DNA from: Granulosicoccus sp.
GTDB lineage: Bacteria > Pseudomonadota > Gammaproteobacteria > Granulosicoccales > Granulosicoccaceae
Reading direction: 5' to 3'
Length of the DNA stretch: 49,837 nucleotides
NCBI GenBank assembly: GCA_020627685.1
Contig: JAHDGK010000012.1
Coordinates: forward strand, 1 to 49,837
Positions 8,770 to 16,811 of this stretch are shown piece after piece. The notes below the pieces were generated by a model that had not been told where the DNA came from, did no database searches, and saw only the letters and a list, made by a program, of their open reading frames with translations. How positions within the stretch are numbered: position 1 is the first letter of the stretch; each line of letters starts with the position of its first letter. A program made the position numbers and the translations under genes.

Positions 8770-9023
8770 TGCGGCAACTGAACCTGTGAAACGGGCCCAT
8801 GGTATGTCGACCCAATGAATTCGTGACGCAGATGGGAAGGGAAGGACGTCTTTCTCACTTTGTTTTTTTGCTCACATCACATAGGCCAGACGCGCTAATA
8901 TAAAGCGTTTTCGATAGGCGTGGCCCATACTGGAGTTTTCTCCGCCTGGGAATGTAATTACGCTGCTTGGGGATGTTTCAAATAATGAAATCAATAACTT
9001 GATACTACAGAGGAGCCCGTTTA

Positions 9024-10067
9024 ATGAAAGCCATGAAATCATTGGTGGCATTTGGCCTTATGGCTGCGTTGTCGTCCACCGTTCAGTCAGCTGAGAACCT
9101 GACCGCTGAAACAGCGTCGCCGGGTGGTTCTATTCACCTATCTATGTCGCACCTTGGAGAAGTCGCTGCTGAGTTTGGCATTGCCAATATTCAGGTGGCC
9201 GATGGGCAAACGCTGACCAACTCTATTCAAAACGTTGCTGAAGGCAAAACTGATATCGCAGGTACTCCTTATATCCTACCTTTCCTGATGTCCATGGGTC
9301 GTGGCCCGTACTCTAAGTTGGGGCCTGAAAAAGGTGCCGAGTTAGCGGGCAACTTACGAGCACTCTATCCGGTTACGCTTGGCATATTTGCGCTTTATGC
9401 ATATGACTCCAAAGGTCTTAACGGCTGGAGTGATTTAGAAGGGCGCAATATCTACAACGGACCGCCACGCGGTGCTGCTTTGTCTAATGCCCGTTCAATC
9501 ATTCAGCTAGCCACGGGTTTAAAAGATGGCGATGGATACAAAGGCGTCCAGGTGAACTGGGGTCAAGCTGTCAAGACCATTACCGATGGTTCTGCCGATG
9601 CTGTTGTACTGCCCATACTCTTCCCGGACAGCCGCATTACTCAAGCGTTGGCTTCGGGCAACATGACGGTTTGGTCTGTACCTGTTGATAAGTGGAACTC
9701 TGATCCGTTCCAGAAATATCTAAAAGCTCCGGGCTCAGCGCCGTTCACTCTTCCATTGGCTGATGCAAATCTGGGTGAAGGTGTCACGGTTGTATCTGAA
9801 GACGGAACATTCCGTGGCTTAGCGACCATCGGCGGCGATATCGTTAACAAGAACATGTCGTTTGACCTTGCCAAAGCATTGACTAAGGCTCACATCGATA
9901 CCTTGGATCGCTTGAAAGCAAAAGCACCTTTCGCCAAGCACGCCGGTTATGGTGTTGTTGATGTGGTTAAGTCAGGTATGTGTGGTCCTAACCCACTGAA
10001 ATACCATGAAGGTGCTGTAGCTGCATGGGAAGAAGCAGGCTACGTTATCGATGACTGCGCTAAGTAA
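9024..10067 (+). CDS. TAXI-family TRAP transporter solute-binding protein
   Basis: 347 residues, ATG at 9024 with ribosome-binding site AGAGGAG about eight bases upstream. A Sec signal peptide is visible (MKAMKSLVAFGLMAALSSTVQSA, cleavage near residue 23), so the mature protein is periplasmic. The remainder fits TAXI binding proteins: a GKTDIAGTPYILPFLMSMG segment, then GLNGWSDLEGRNIYNGPP and an SADAVVLPI stretch. It delivers substrate to the fused TRAP permease encoded directly downstream. A strong intrinsic terminator sits between the two genes. Position upstream of dddP suggests DMSP or another zwitterionic osmolyte as ligand; classical TAXI proteins bind dicarboxylates or glutamate, so the specificity is open. 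Confidence 0.88.
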   Translation: MKAMKSLVAFGLMAALSSTVQSAENLTAETASPGGSIHLSMSHLGEVAAEFGIANIQVADGQTLTNSIQNVAEGKTDIAGTPYILPFLMSMGRGPYSKLGPEKGAELAGNLRALYPVTLGIFALYAYDSKGLNGWSDLEGRNIYNGPPRGAALSNARSIIQLATGLKDGDGYKGVQVNWGQAVKTITDGSADAVVLPILFPDSRITQALASGNMTVWSVPVDKWNSDPFQKYLKAPGSAPFTLPLADANLGEGVTVVSEDGTFRGLATIGGDIVNKNMSFDLAKALTKAHIDTLDRLKAKAPFAKHAGYGVVDVVKSGMCGPNPLKYHEGAVAAWEEAGYVIDDCAK

Positions 10068-10095
10068 CTAGCGTTGTCTTTGCAGTAAGAAACGG

Positions 10096-10125
10096 CGACC
10101 AACACTTCGCGTGTTGGTCGTTTTT
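10096..10125 (+). terminator. Intrinsic terminator/attenuator between TAXI binding protein and TRAP permease
   Basis: A perfect 10-bp stem (CGACCAACAC, 10096-10105, with GTGTTGGTCG, 10111-10120) and a five-base loop is followed by TTTTT (10121-10125). Since dddP and the permease continue in the same direction, it probably gives partial termination, yielding more binding protein than permease. Confidence 0.85.
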
Positions 10126-10161
10126 CATTTCTACCCCGATTAATACCTAATGAGGCGTTGA

Positions 10162-12513
10162 ATGTCTAACGAAGCTCCGGCGAGGACGCAACGAACCGAT
10201 CTCGGCGAAAAATTCGTTTACTGGTTGGCTTTGGCCCTGGTCGTGGTGGGTATGTTTAACGCCATGCCCGGCATTCCGGGAATAGACAAGGCGTTCGACA
10301 ATTTTTTAGGTTTTAAGAACTTCACGATTCGTAAATACCCCTACGAATACTTTTATCCATTGGCGTTTGCGGTAATGATGGTCATTGTCGCCCTGAAGCA
10401 TTCGCTATGGAAAAGCTTATCCGACAGCTCGGCGTTGAAAAGGCGTTTGGGGCTATGTTTGGACATTGCTCTGGTTGTAGCAGCCGTCGCTATTTCCATG
10501 ACGTACATGGTCGAAATAGAGGCGGTTTGCCTGGTTGATCAAATAACGGGGGAGAGAGCGGAACTCATCGCTAGAAGCCTGGCTGCTGAAATTGAATTTG
10601 CTGAAACCTACGGGTTGCCGGTTCCCGATTCAGTTGATGACCCTCAATGTATTAATACAACCGGCGTATGGCTGACAGCCATTATTGGATTATCGGTTTG
10701 TATTTTCCTGGCGTACAACGTCAAAGTGTGGGGCTTACCCTTAGTTTTAGTCGCTATCGCCGTTGCTCTGTACACCGTCGCAACGGTTATGGTTTGGTAC
10801 TTCCACGGTGCAGAAGATGTCAACAAGTACTTAATGACAAAACTCGGAGGCGAACCGCGTTTACTCTCCGATGGTCGACCGCGACTACACGATGCCTTGG
10901 TTAATAATTCATCCGGCCTGCTAGGCCGGTTTATGGACATCATTCTCAACACCGTCTTTCCGTACATTGTATTGGGTGGTTTGTTCGGCACGTCAGCCGG
11001 TGGTCGATCGCTTATAAAACTGGCGTTTCTGTGGACGCGAAATTTACGAGGCGGGCCTGCGCATGCCGCGATCGTCTCTTCAGCGATGTTCGGGACTATC
11101 TCTGGCGGACCCGTCGTCAACGTTTTATCCACGGGTGTTTTAACCATACCCATGATGATCCGAAGAGGTTTCTCCAAGGTGTTTGCAGGAGGGATGGAAG
11201 CAGCCGCCTCATCAGGTGGCTCTATCATGCCGCCGGTTATGGGAGTCGCGGCGTTTGTTCTGGCAGCGCTTACGGCGGTGCCATACCGTGAAGTGATCAT
11301 TGCTGCTGCTATACCTGCAATTGCCTACTTTTTCTGTATGTTTTTGTCCGCTATTTTCCAGTCTAGAAAGCAGGGCATAGAAGCAATCGGAGAAGTCACC
11401 GAAGACATGAAGCTCACGCGATCTGACAAGTTAAACCTTGTGATGATCTTCGGTCCTATTTTGTTAATTCTGGTTTTACTCTTAACGCCCAAAGAAGCCA
11501 TTGGATGCGGGTTCATTGCGTCTCTGTTCGGTGTCTCAACCAGTATTCAGAACGGGAGTTGTCTTTCCACCGATTTGCCGTGGTTTTTTCAATTGGTACA
11601 AAACTCAGCAGGTGATGCCGGTAGTGCCGGTTGGTGGGCAGTAGTTCTCTTATGCGTTTTGCTGTTTCTCGATAAAGGTATGCGTAAAGAGCCAGGACGT
11701 TTACTTGATGCTCTATCAGGCTCAGGCGTTTTAGTGTCTACGTTGTATCTGATGTTTTTAGCGGTCTCTATCATCGACTTCTGTTTAAACTTTACTGGGT
11801 TGTCGGACTTCATCGCCTTAGACGTACTCGGTTGGTTACGATCCTTGGATTTAGGCGGTAGTGGATCAGGCGTCTTCCAGTTCTTAGCGTTACTCACCAC
11901 AATGGCGCTTGCTGTACTTCTGGGCATGGGGATGCCAGCGGTACCCGCGTATATCAACGTTGCATTGCTTATGGGGCCCGTATTGGCAGGCCTTGGTATT
12001 TCGATTTTCACAGCCCATATGTTTATTTTCTACTTTGCGGTAGCGTCTGCCATTACACCGCCTGTCGCTATTGCAGCCTTTACCGCAGCAACGATTACCA
12101 AAGCAGAACCTATGGCGACTGCATTTTCAGCTGTTCGATCCGGAATCGTTATGTTTGTTATTCCATTTGTATTTGCGATGTATCCGGAAATTCTACTTAT
12201 AGAGGCGGCTGTTCTTGATCCAAACTCTCTGCCGTCGGCGGCGCAGTATTTGCCGGGATACGATGGTCAGTTACACTTAATTCCGTTGTTATGGCTGCTG
12301 AGCAAACTGATATTCGCACTGTATCTTCTGGCTAGCGCGTTAGCGGGATATGACAGAAAGAATCTGACAGGCATTGAGATTGCTCTGCGGCTTTTACTCG
12401 CAGCGCTCATCATGTTTAAAGCCCCGGTGATTTATGTGCCCGCCATAGTTGTGGCTGGCGCACTCATGGCGTACCACGTTGTGAGCAACCGACAATCCCC
12501 ATCCATACAATAG
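10162..12513 (+). CDS. TRAP transporter permease, DctQ-DctM (4TM/12TM) fusion, TAXI type
   Basis: 783 residues, ATG at 10162 with GAGG six bases upstream. The small-subunit (DctQ-like) part covers about the first 215 residues and is fused to the large DctM-like channel part, as is usual for TAXI systems. Channel landmarks include GGLFGTSAGGRSLI, the SGGPVVNVLSTGVLTIP segment and AFVLAALTAVPY, then GMGMPAVPAYINVALLMGPV near the C-terminal half. A loop between early helices (about residues 118-168) is hydrophilic and carries C123 and C163, which could form a disulfide if periplasmic. It couples Na+ or H+ to import of the solute bound by the preceding protein. dddP starts 20 bases downstream. 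Confidence 0.92.
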   Translation: MSNEAPARTQRTDLGEKFVYWLALALVVVGMFNAMPGIPGIDKAFDNFLGFKNFTIRKYPYEYFYPLAFAVMMVIVALKHSLWKSLSDSSALKRRLGLCLDIALVVAAVAISMTYMVEIEAVCLVDQITGERAELIARSLAAEIEFAETYGLPVPDSVDDPQCINTTGVWLTAIIGLSVCIFLAYNVKVWGLPLVLVAIAVALYTVATVMVWYFHGAEDVNKYLMTKLGGEPRLLSDGRPRLHDALVNNSSGLLGRFMDIILNTVFPYIVLGGLFGTSAGGRSLIKLAFLWTRNLRGGPAHAAIVSSAMFGTISGGPVVNVLSTGVLTIPMMIRRGFSKVFAGGMEAAASSGGSIMPPVMGVAAFVLAALTAVPYREVIIAAAIPAIAYFFCMFLSAIFQSRKQGIEAIGEVTEDMKLTRSDKLNLVMIFGPILLILVLLLTPKEAIGCGFIASLFGVSTSIQNGSCLSTDLPWFFQLVQNSAGDAGSAGWWAVVLLCVLLFLDKGMRKEPGRLLDALSGSGVLVSTLYLMFLAVSIIDFCLNFTGLSDFIALDVLGWLRSLDLGGSGSGVFQFLALLTTMALAVLLGMGMPAVPAYINVALLMGPVLAGLGISIFTAHMFIFYFAVASAITPPVAIAAFTAATITKAEPMATAFSAVRSGIVMFVIPFVFAMYPEILLIEAAVLDPNSLPSAAQYLPGYDGQLHLIPLLWLLSKLIFALYLLASALAGYDRKNLTGIEIALRLLLAALIMFKAPVIYVPAIVVAGALMAYHVVSNRQSPSIQ

Positions 12514-12533
12514 GTGTACGTTGAGAGCACGTT

Positions 12534-13877
12534 ATGTCCATCAGTCGATATTCTGAACAACGCAAAATTGATCCATCCAGAGGGGCGCAATTAGCCGACG
12601 GAACTGCAAATGATCAGGACCGGATAGAAATCGGTCCCACACAACTTGCTTATCAGGAATGGTCAGAAGCAGGTCTTGTTCTTCCAGACCTTATTGCCAT
12701 GCGTGAGTTTCGCTGGAAGCGTCTTACTCAGCATATTGTCGATAGAGGCTACGGTGGGTTGTTGGTATTTGATCCGTTAAATATCCGCTATGCCACCGAT
12801 AGCACGAACATGCAATTGTGGAATACGCACAATCCGTTTAGAGCGGTGCTTTTGTGTGCTGACGGCTACATGGTCATTTGGGACTATAAAAATTCACCGT
12901 TTCTCTCTACGTTTAATCCTCTGGTAAAAGAGCAGCGATCCGGTGCGGATCTTTTCTACTTCGATCGCGGTGACAAGGTGGATGTTGCTGCTGATGTCTT
13001 TGCAAACGAAGTTCGTGTACTGATTGAAGAACATGGCGGTAACAACAAACAATTAGCCGTTGATAAAATCATGCTGCATGGTCTACGTGCGCTTGAAGCA
13101 CAAGGATTCACCGTCAAAGACGGCGAGGAAGTCACTGAGAAAAGCCGTTCTGTTAAGGGCGTTGACGAAATATTGGCCATGCGTTGTGCGGTGCATGCTT
13201 GCGAAACGGCTGTTGCTAAAATGGAAGACTACGCCCGCACCCAAATACCAAACGGCATGGTATCCGAGGACGATGTGTGGTCTGTGTTGCACGCAGAAAA
13301 TATTCGTCGTGGCGGTGAATGGATAGAGACGCGCTTGCTCGCGTCTGGCCCACGCACTAATCCCTGGTTTCAGGAGTGTGGTCCACGAATAATTCAGAAC
13401 AACGAGATTATCAGCTTCGATACCGATCTCGTCGGTAGCTACGGTATCTGTGTCGACATGAGCCGGAGTTGGTGGATTGGTGATGAAGCACCGCCTGCCG
13501 ATATGGTTTACGCCATGCAACATGCTCATGAGCATATTATGACCAATATGGAGATGCTAAAGCCTGGTGTGAACATTCAGGACTTGAGCCGCAATACGCA
13601 TCAGCTGGATCAGAAATTCCAGAAGTTGAAGTACGGTTGCCTGATGCACGGCGTCGGTTTATGTGATGAATGGCCGCTAGTTGCCTATCCGGACAAAATG
13701 GTTGAGGGCGCGTTTGACTACGAATTAGAACCGGGCATGGTGCTTTGCGTGGAAGCGTCAGTCGGTGAAGAGGGTGCTGATTTTTCTATTAAGTTGGAAG
13801 ACCAAGTGCTCATAACCGAAACCGGTTATGAAAACTTGAGTCAGTATCCTTTTGATGATCGCTTGATGGGGCGTTAA
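12534..13877 (+). CDS. dddP: DMSP lyase DddP (M24-fold)
   Basis: 447 residues, ATG at 12534 with GAGAG eight bases upstream. The protein has the creatinase/M24 fold and closely follows DddP as I remember it from Roseobacter-group bacteria, including the N-terminal segment RKIDPSRGAQLADGT and the stretches NIRYATDSTNMQLWNTHNPF and GLCDEWPLVAYPD. The six metal ligands known for DddP (Asp, Asp, Asp, His, Glu, Glu) are all present as D296, D298, D308, H372, E407 and E422, one residue offset from the Ruegeria enzyme numbering I recall. It cleaves dimethylsulfoniopropionate to acrylate, DMS and a proton in the cytoplasm. It lies directly behind the TAXI-TRAP genes, so substrate import and cleavage are probably co-expressed. 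An Xaa-Pro peptidase is much less likely. Confidence 0.93.
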   Translation: MSISRYSEQRKIDPSRGAQLADGTANDQDRIEIGPTQLAYQEWSEAGLVLPDLIAMREFRWKRLTQHIVDRGYGGLLVFDPLNIRYATDSTNMQLWNTHNPFRAVLLCADGYMVIWDYKNSPFLSTFNPLVKEQRSGADLFYFDRGDKVDVAADVFANEVRVLIEEHGGNNKQLAVDKIMLHGLRALEAQGFTVKDGEEVTEKSRSVKGVDEILAMRCAVHACETAVAKMEDYARTQIPNGMVSEDDVWSVLHAENIRRGGEWIETRLLASGPRTNPWFQECGPRIIQNNEIISFDTDLVGSYGICVDMSRSWWIGDEAPPADMVYAMQHAHEHIMTNMEMLKPGVNIQDLSRNTHQLDQKFQKLKYGCLMHGVGLCDEWPLVAYPDKMVEGAFDYELEPGMVLCVEASVGEEGADFSIKLEDQVLITETGYENLSQYPFDDRLMGR

Positions 13878-13890
13878 CCTAGCTGCTTTG

Positions 13891-14946
13891 TTAACGCCAG
13901 CGGCTCTGAATTTTCGCCAAAGTGGCAGCACCCGGGTTTAGCTTTTCATAGGGAAGAGTTGCCATGGCCTGTTCGCTGGAACCTAGCACCGAGTGCATCT
14001 CTGTTGTGCTCTCTTCAAGGTATAAAAGCCCTGTCACTACCTCGCCTTTAGCACGATGCTCTTCTATGTAGGAGATGGCGGAAATTCTATCGGTTGGATC
14101 ATAGTGCTCATCAACGCGTTTAAAGCCGACTCTGCTTCCATCGTGCATCGTGATCTTCTTAAATTCACCCGGAGATACTTGAGCCACGATTTCCTCGTGA
14201 TGGTCGGTGAAATCGGCATGAACAGTTTCACGCATGTTCGCTCTTGTGTGGGCGTAGCTCTTTGTCGAACCTTCGTGATCATTAAAAGTCACGCAGGGAG
14301 AAATTATGTCGAGCAGAGCAAAACCGTTGTGGCGTATCGCACTTTTTATCAGTGGCACCAAGTGGTCTTTATCTCCCGAGAATCCGCGGCCCACAAATGT
14401 ACAACCGAGGGAGATGGCTAGTAATACAGGGTCTATGGGCGAGTAGGGATTAGCATCGCCTTTTTTAGCGGTACTCCCTCTGTCAGCGCTGGCTGAGAAT
14501 TGTCCTTTGGTGAGTCCGTATACGCCGTTGTTTTCAATTAAATACATCATATTGATGTTGCGACGTATCGCGTGGGCAAACTGGCCTAAGCCAATTGACA
14601 GCGAGTCGCCATCTCCTGAAACACCGATGTAGTTGAGCTCTCGATTGGCAGCGTTAGCGCCGGTGGCAATGGACGGCATTCTGCCGTGCACAGAGTTAAA
14701 CCCATGTGCACCACCTAAAAAGTAAGTGGGTGTCTTACTGGAACAGCCAATGCCCGATACCTTAGCTACCCGATGCGGCTGCATGGAAAGTTCAAAGTAA
14801 GCTTGCATGATGGCTGAGGATACCGAATCGTGCCCGCAACCGGCGCATAGGGTGGACATCGCACCCTCATAGTCCCGGATAGTTAAGCCGATATCATTTT
14901 TCGGTAAGCCCGGATGCGAAATCTTTGGTTTTTTTAAAAAGCTCAT
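13891..14946 (-). CDS. korB: 2-oxoacid:ferredoxin oxidoreductase, beta (TPP) subunit
   Basis: 351 residues, ATG at 14946. Thiamine-diphosphate-binding subunit with the expected cysteines (LCAGCGHDS, about 33-41, and GIGCSSKTPTYF), and the TPP/Mg2+ motif GDGDSLSIGLGQFAHAI followed by NINMMYLIENNGVYGLTKGQ. The pattern and length are those of KorB-type subunits for 2-oxoglutarate or other 2-oxoacids. It pairs with the alpha/gamma fusion encoded 24 bases upstream to oxidise a 2-oxoacid to its CoA ester, passing low-potential electrons to ferredoxin. It is the last gene of a three-gene minus-strand operon and converges on dddP with a 13-base gap. Which 2-oxoacid is used cannot be told. Confidence 0.88.
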   Translation of the reverse strand: MSFLKKPKISHPGLPKNDIGLTIRDYEGAMSTLCAGCGHDSVSSAIMQAYFELSMQPHRVAKVSGIGCSSKTPTYFLGGAHGFNSVHGRMPSIATGANAANRELNYIGVSGDGDSLSIGLGQFAHAIRRNINMMYLIENNGVYGLTKGQFSASADRGSTAKKGDANPYSPIDPVLLAISLGCTFVGRGFSGDKDHLVPLIKSAIRHNGFALLDIISPCVTFNDHEGSTKSYAHTRANMRETVHADFTDHHEEIVAQVSPGEFKKITMHDGSRVGFKRVDEHYDPTDRISAISYIEEHRAKGEVVTGLLYLEESTTEMHSVLGSSEQAMATLPYEKLNPGAATLAKIQSRWR

Positions 14947-14970
14947 GAATGTTGATTCCGTAGTGGGCGC

Positions 14971-16797
14971 TTAAGCTGCCTGTCCCTGTTGAATTAGCTG
15001 CGAGACTCCCTCAACGATAAAATCGCTACTAACGGGCATGCCATCGTAAGACAAGAGTGGCAGGAGTCGGTTGGGATCAATGTTCAATTCGATAGTTAAC
15101 AGTTGTCTAAGTTGAGCATCTCGATTTTGCTCTATGACAAAGACATGATCGTACTGTTCGATAAAGTCGAGGACATCAGCATGGAACGGAAACGCCTGAA
15201 TACGCAGGTAATCAAGATTGGTATTGCTATCGGCTATCAATCGGTCGCGCGCTTCCCTGATAGCACCATCGCAACTACCAATAGAGAGAAGAGCCCAACG
15301 TTTCTCACTCGCTATGCTGTCGTTCTTGGTGAGGACTGGAGCTGGTGCTAATGCTGCTGCTGTATCAAATTTGCGTCTAAGCCTATCAACAACATCTTTG
15401 TACTCATCCGATTTTTCGGTGTAGCCACCGAACTTATTGTGGCCGGAACCGCGCACGAAATACGCACCCTTAGGATCGACACCGGGTAAGGTACGCCACG
15501 GAATAGCATCGCCGTCTACATCAAGGTATCGATAGAATGCATCCATATCCTTGAGTTGTTCTGACGAGTAGACCTTGCCTCTATCTGGTGTGTAGTTCTC
15601 ATCCCATTCTAGCTCCGGGATCATCCAGTCGTTCATGCCGATATCTAAATCGGTGAGGACAATAACCGGTGTTTGTAAGCGCTCAGCCAGATCGAATGCG
15701 GTTCGGGACATATGAAAACAATCGGTCGGATCTGATGGAAACAACAGTACATGTTTGGTGTCGCCGTGAGAGGCGTAGGCTGCCGAAACGATGTCACATT
15801 GCTGGGTACGGGTCGGCATGCCTGTTGACGGGCTGACACGCTGGACATCATAAAGAACCGCGGGGATTTCGGCGTAGTACGCTAAGCCAAGAAACTCGCT
15901 CATCAGAGAGACACCCGGGCCGCTGGTCGCAGTAAAAGCCCGCGCACCGTTCCAATTCGCACCCAGTACCATGCCTATAGCTGAAAGCTCATCTTCGGCC
16001 TGGATGACGCAATAGTTGTTATCTCCGGTTTCCGGATCCTTGCGTAATTGCTGACAGAAAATACTGTACGCATCTATCAGTGATGTTGACGGGGTGATGG
16101 GATACCAGCTGGTGACGGTTGCTCCTGCATAGACAGCACCCAGTCCTGCTGTTGTGTTGCCATCAACAACAACGTGTCCGGCTGTTCGGTCCATAGCTTC
16201 AAGCTTTAATGGTAGCGGGCAATCGAAATGTTCAATGGCGTAGTCGTAGCCCATTTTTATCGCTAACATGTTGGCGTCAGCCAGATGCGGTTTTGTTGAA
16301 AACGTCTCTTTTAGGAGTGTCTCAACCACTTGCATGTCGATGTTTAACAGAGCAACCAAAGCACCTACGTAGGCAACGTTTTTCATTAAGACTTTTGCCC
16401 GCGCCGATTCGAACGCTTCGTTACACATGCCCGATAATGGAATGCCTAGTACCGTCACATCACTGCGCTCGGTCAGATCTTTCCTCGGCCAGGTAGAGTC
16501 ATAAATTAGAAAACCACCGGGATCAACTTCTGCAAGGTCAGCGCTGTACGTTTCCGCATTCATAGCCACCATAAGGTCGACTTTACCGGAGCGGCAAAGA
16601 TACCCGTCTTTACTGACTCTGATTTCGTACCAGGTGGGAAGCCCTTGAATATTCGATGGGAAGAAGTTTTTTCCGGTAACCGGAATTCCCATCCGAAATA
16701 TTGACTTCATCAACAGGCCGTTTGCGCTGGCGGAACCGGTTCCGTTTACATTGGCCAGCTTGATGACAAAGTCGTTTAGTTTTGAGTGTTTCGTCAT
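14971..16797 (-). CDS. korA: 2-oxoacid:ferredoxin oxidoreductase, fused gamma-alpha subunit
   Basis: 608 residues, ATG at 16797. The N-terminal third (about 10-190) is the gamma domain, which includes GTGSASANGLLMKSIFRMG and the CoA-interacting segments. The alpha pyrimidine-binding domain begins near VVDGNTTAGLGAVYAGATV and contains the hallmark WYPITPSTSLIDAY, then AEDELSAIGMVLGANWNGAR and SGPGVSLMSEFLGLAYYAEIP. The C-terminal domain ends with SYDGMPVSSDFI. This gamma-alpha fusion is the standard KorA architecture. It starts 14 bases after the flavoprotein stop, so the two are co-transcribed with korB. Presence in an otherwise aerobic gene set suggests an oxygen-tolerant variant used with a dedicated electron partner. 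Confidence 0.88.
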   Translation of the reverse strand: MTKHSKLNDFVIKLANVNGTGSASANGLLMKSIFRMGIPVTGKNFFPSNIQGLPTWYEIRVSKDGYLCRSGKVDLMVAMNAETYSADLAEVDPGGFLIYDSTWPRKDLTERSDVTVLGIPLSGMCNEAFESARAKVLMKNVAYVGALVALLNIDMQVVETLLKETFSTKPHLADANMLAIKMGYDYAIEHFDCPLPLKLEAMDRTAGHVVVDGNTTAGLGAVYAGATVTSWYPITPSTSLIDAYSIFCQQLRKDPETGDNNYCVIQAEDELSAIGMVLGANWNGARAFTATSGPGVSLMSEFLGLAYYAEIPAVLYDVQRVSPSTGMPTRTQQCDIVSAAYASHGDTKHVLLFPSDPTDCFHMSRTAFDLAERLQTPVIVLTDLDIGMNDWMIPELEWDENYTPDRGKVYSSEQLKDMDAFYRYLDVDGDAIPWRTLPGVDPKGAYFVRGSGHNKFGGYTEKSDEYKDVVDRLRRKFDTAAALAPAPVLTKNDSIASEKRWALLSIGSCDGAIREARDRLIADSNTNLDYLRIQAFPFHADVLDFIEQYDHVFVIEQNRDAQLRQLLTIELNIDPNRLLPLLSYDGMPVSSDFIVEGVSQLIQQGQAA

Positions 16798-16811
16798 GAT
16801 CTTATCGAATG

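Noticed and set aside
10644-11300. 218-residue open frame on the minus strand opposite the TRAP permease
   Set aside because: It lies fully inside a strongly supported membrane protein gene, has no ribosome-binding site or recognisable motif, and reads as low-complexity Thr/Pro/Lys sequence typical of an antisense shadow of hydrophobic codons.
12534-13877. Annotation as Xaa-Pro aminopeptidase or creatinase
   Set aside because: The fold is M24, but the whole-length sequence pattern and the spacing of the six metal ligands follow DddP.
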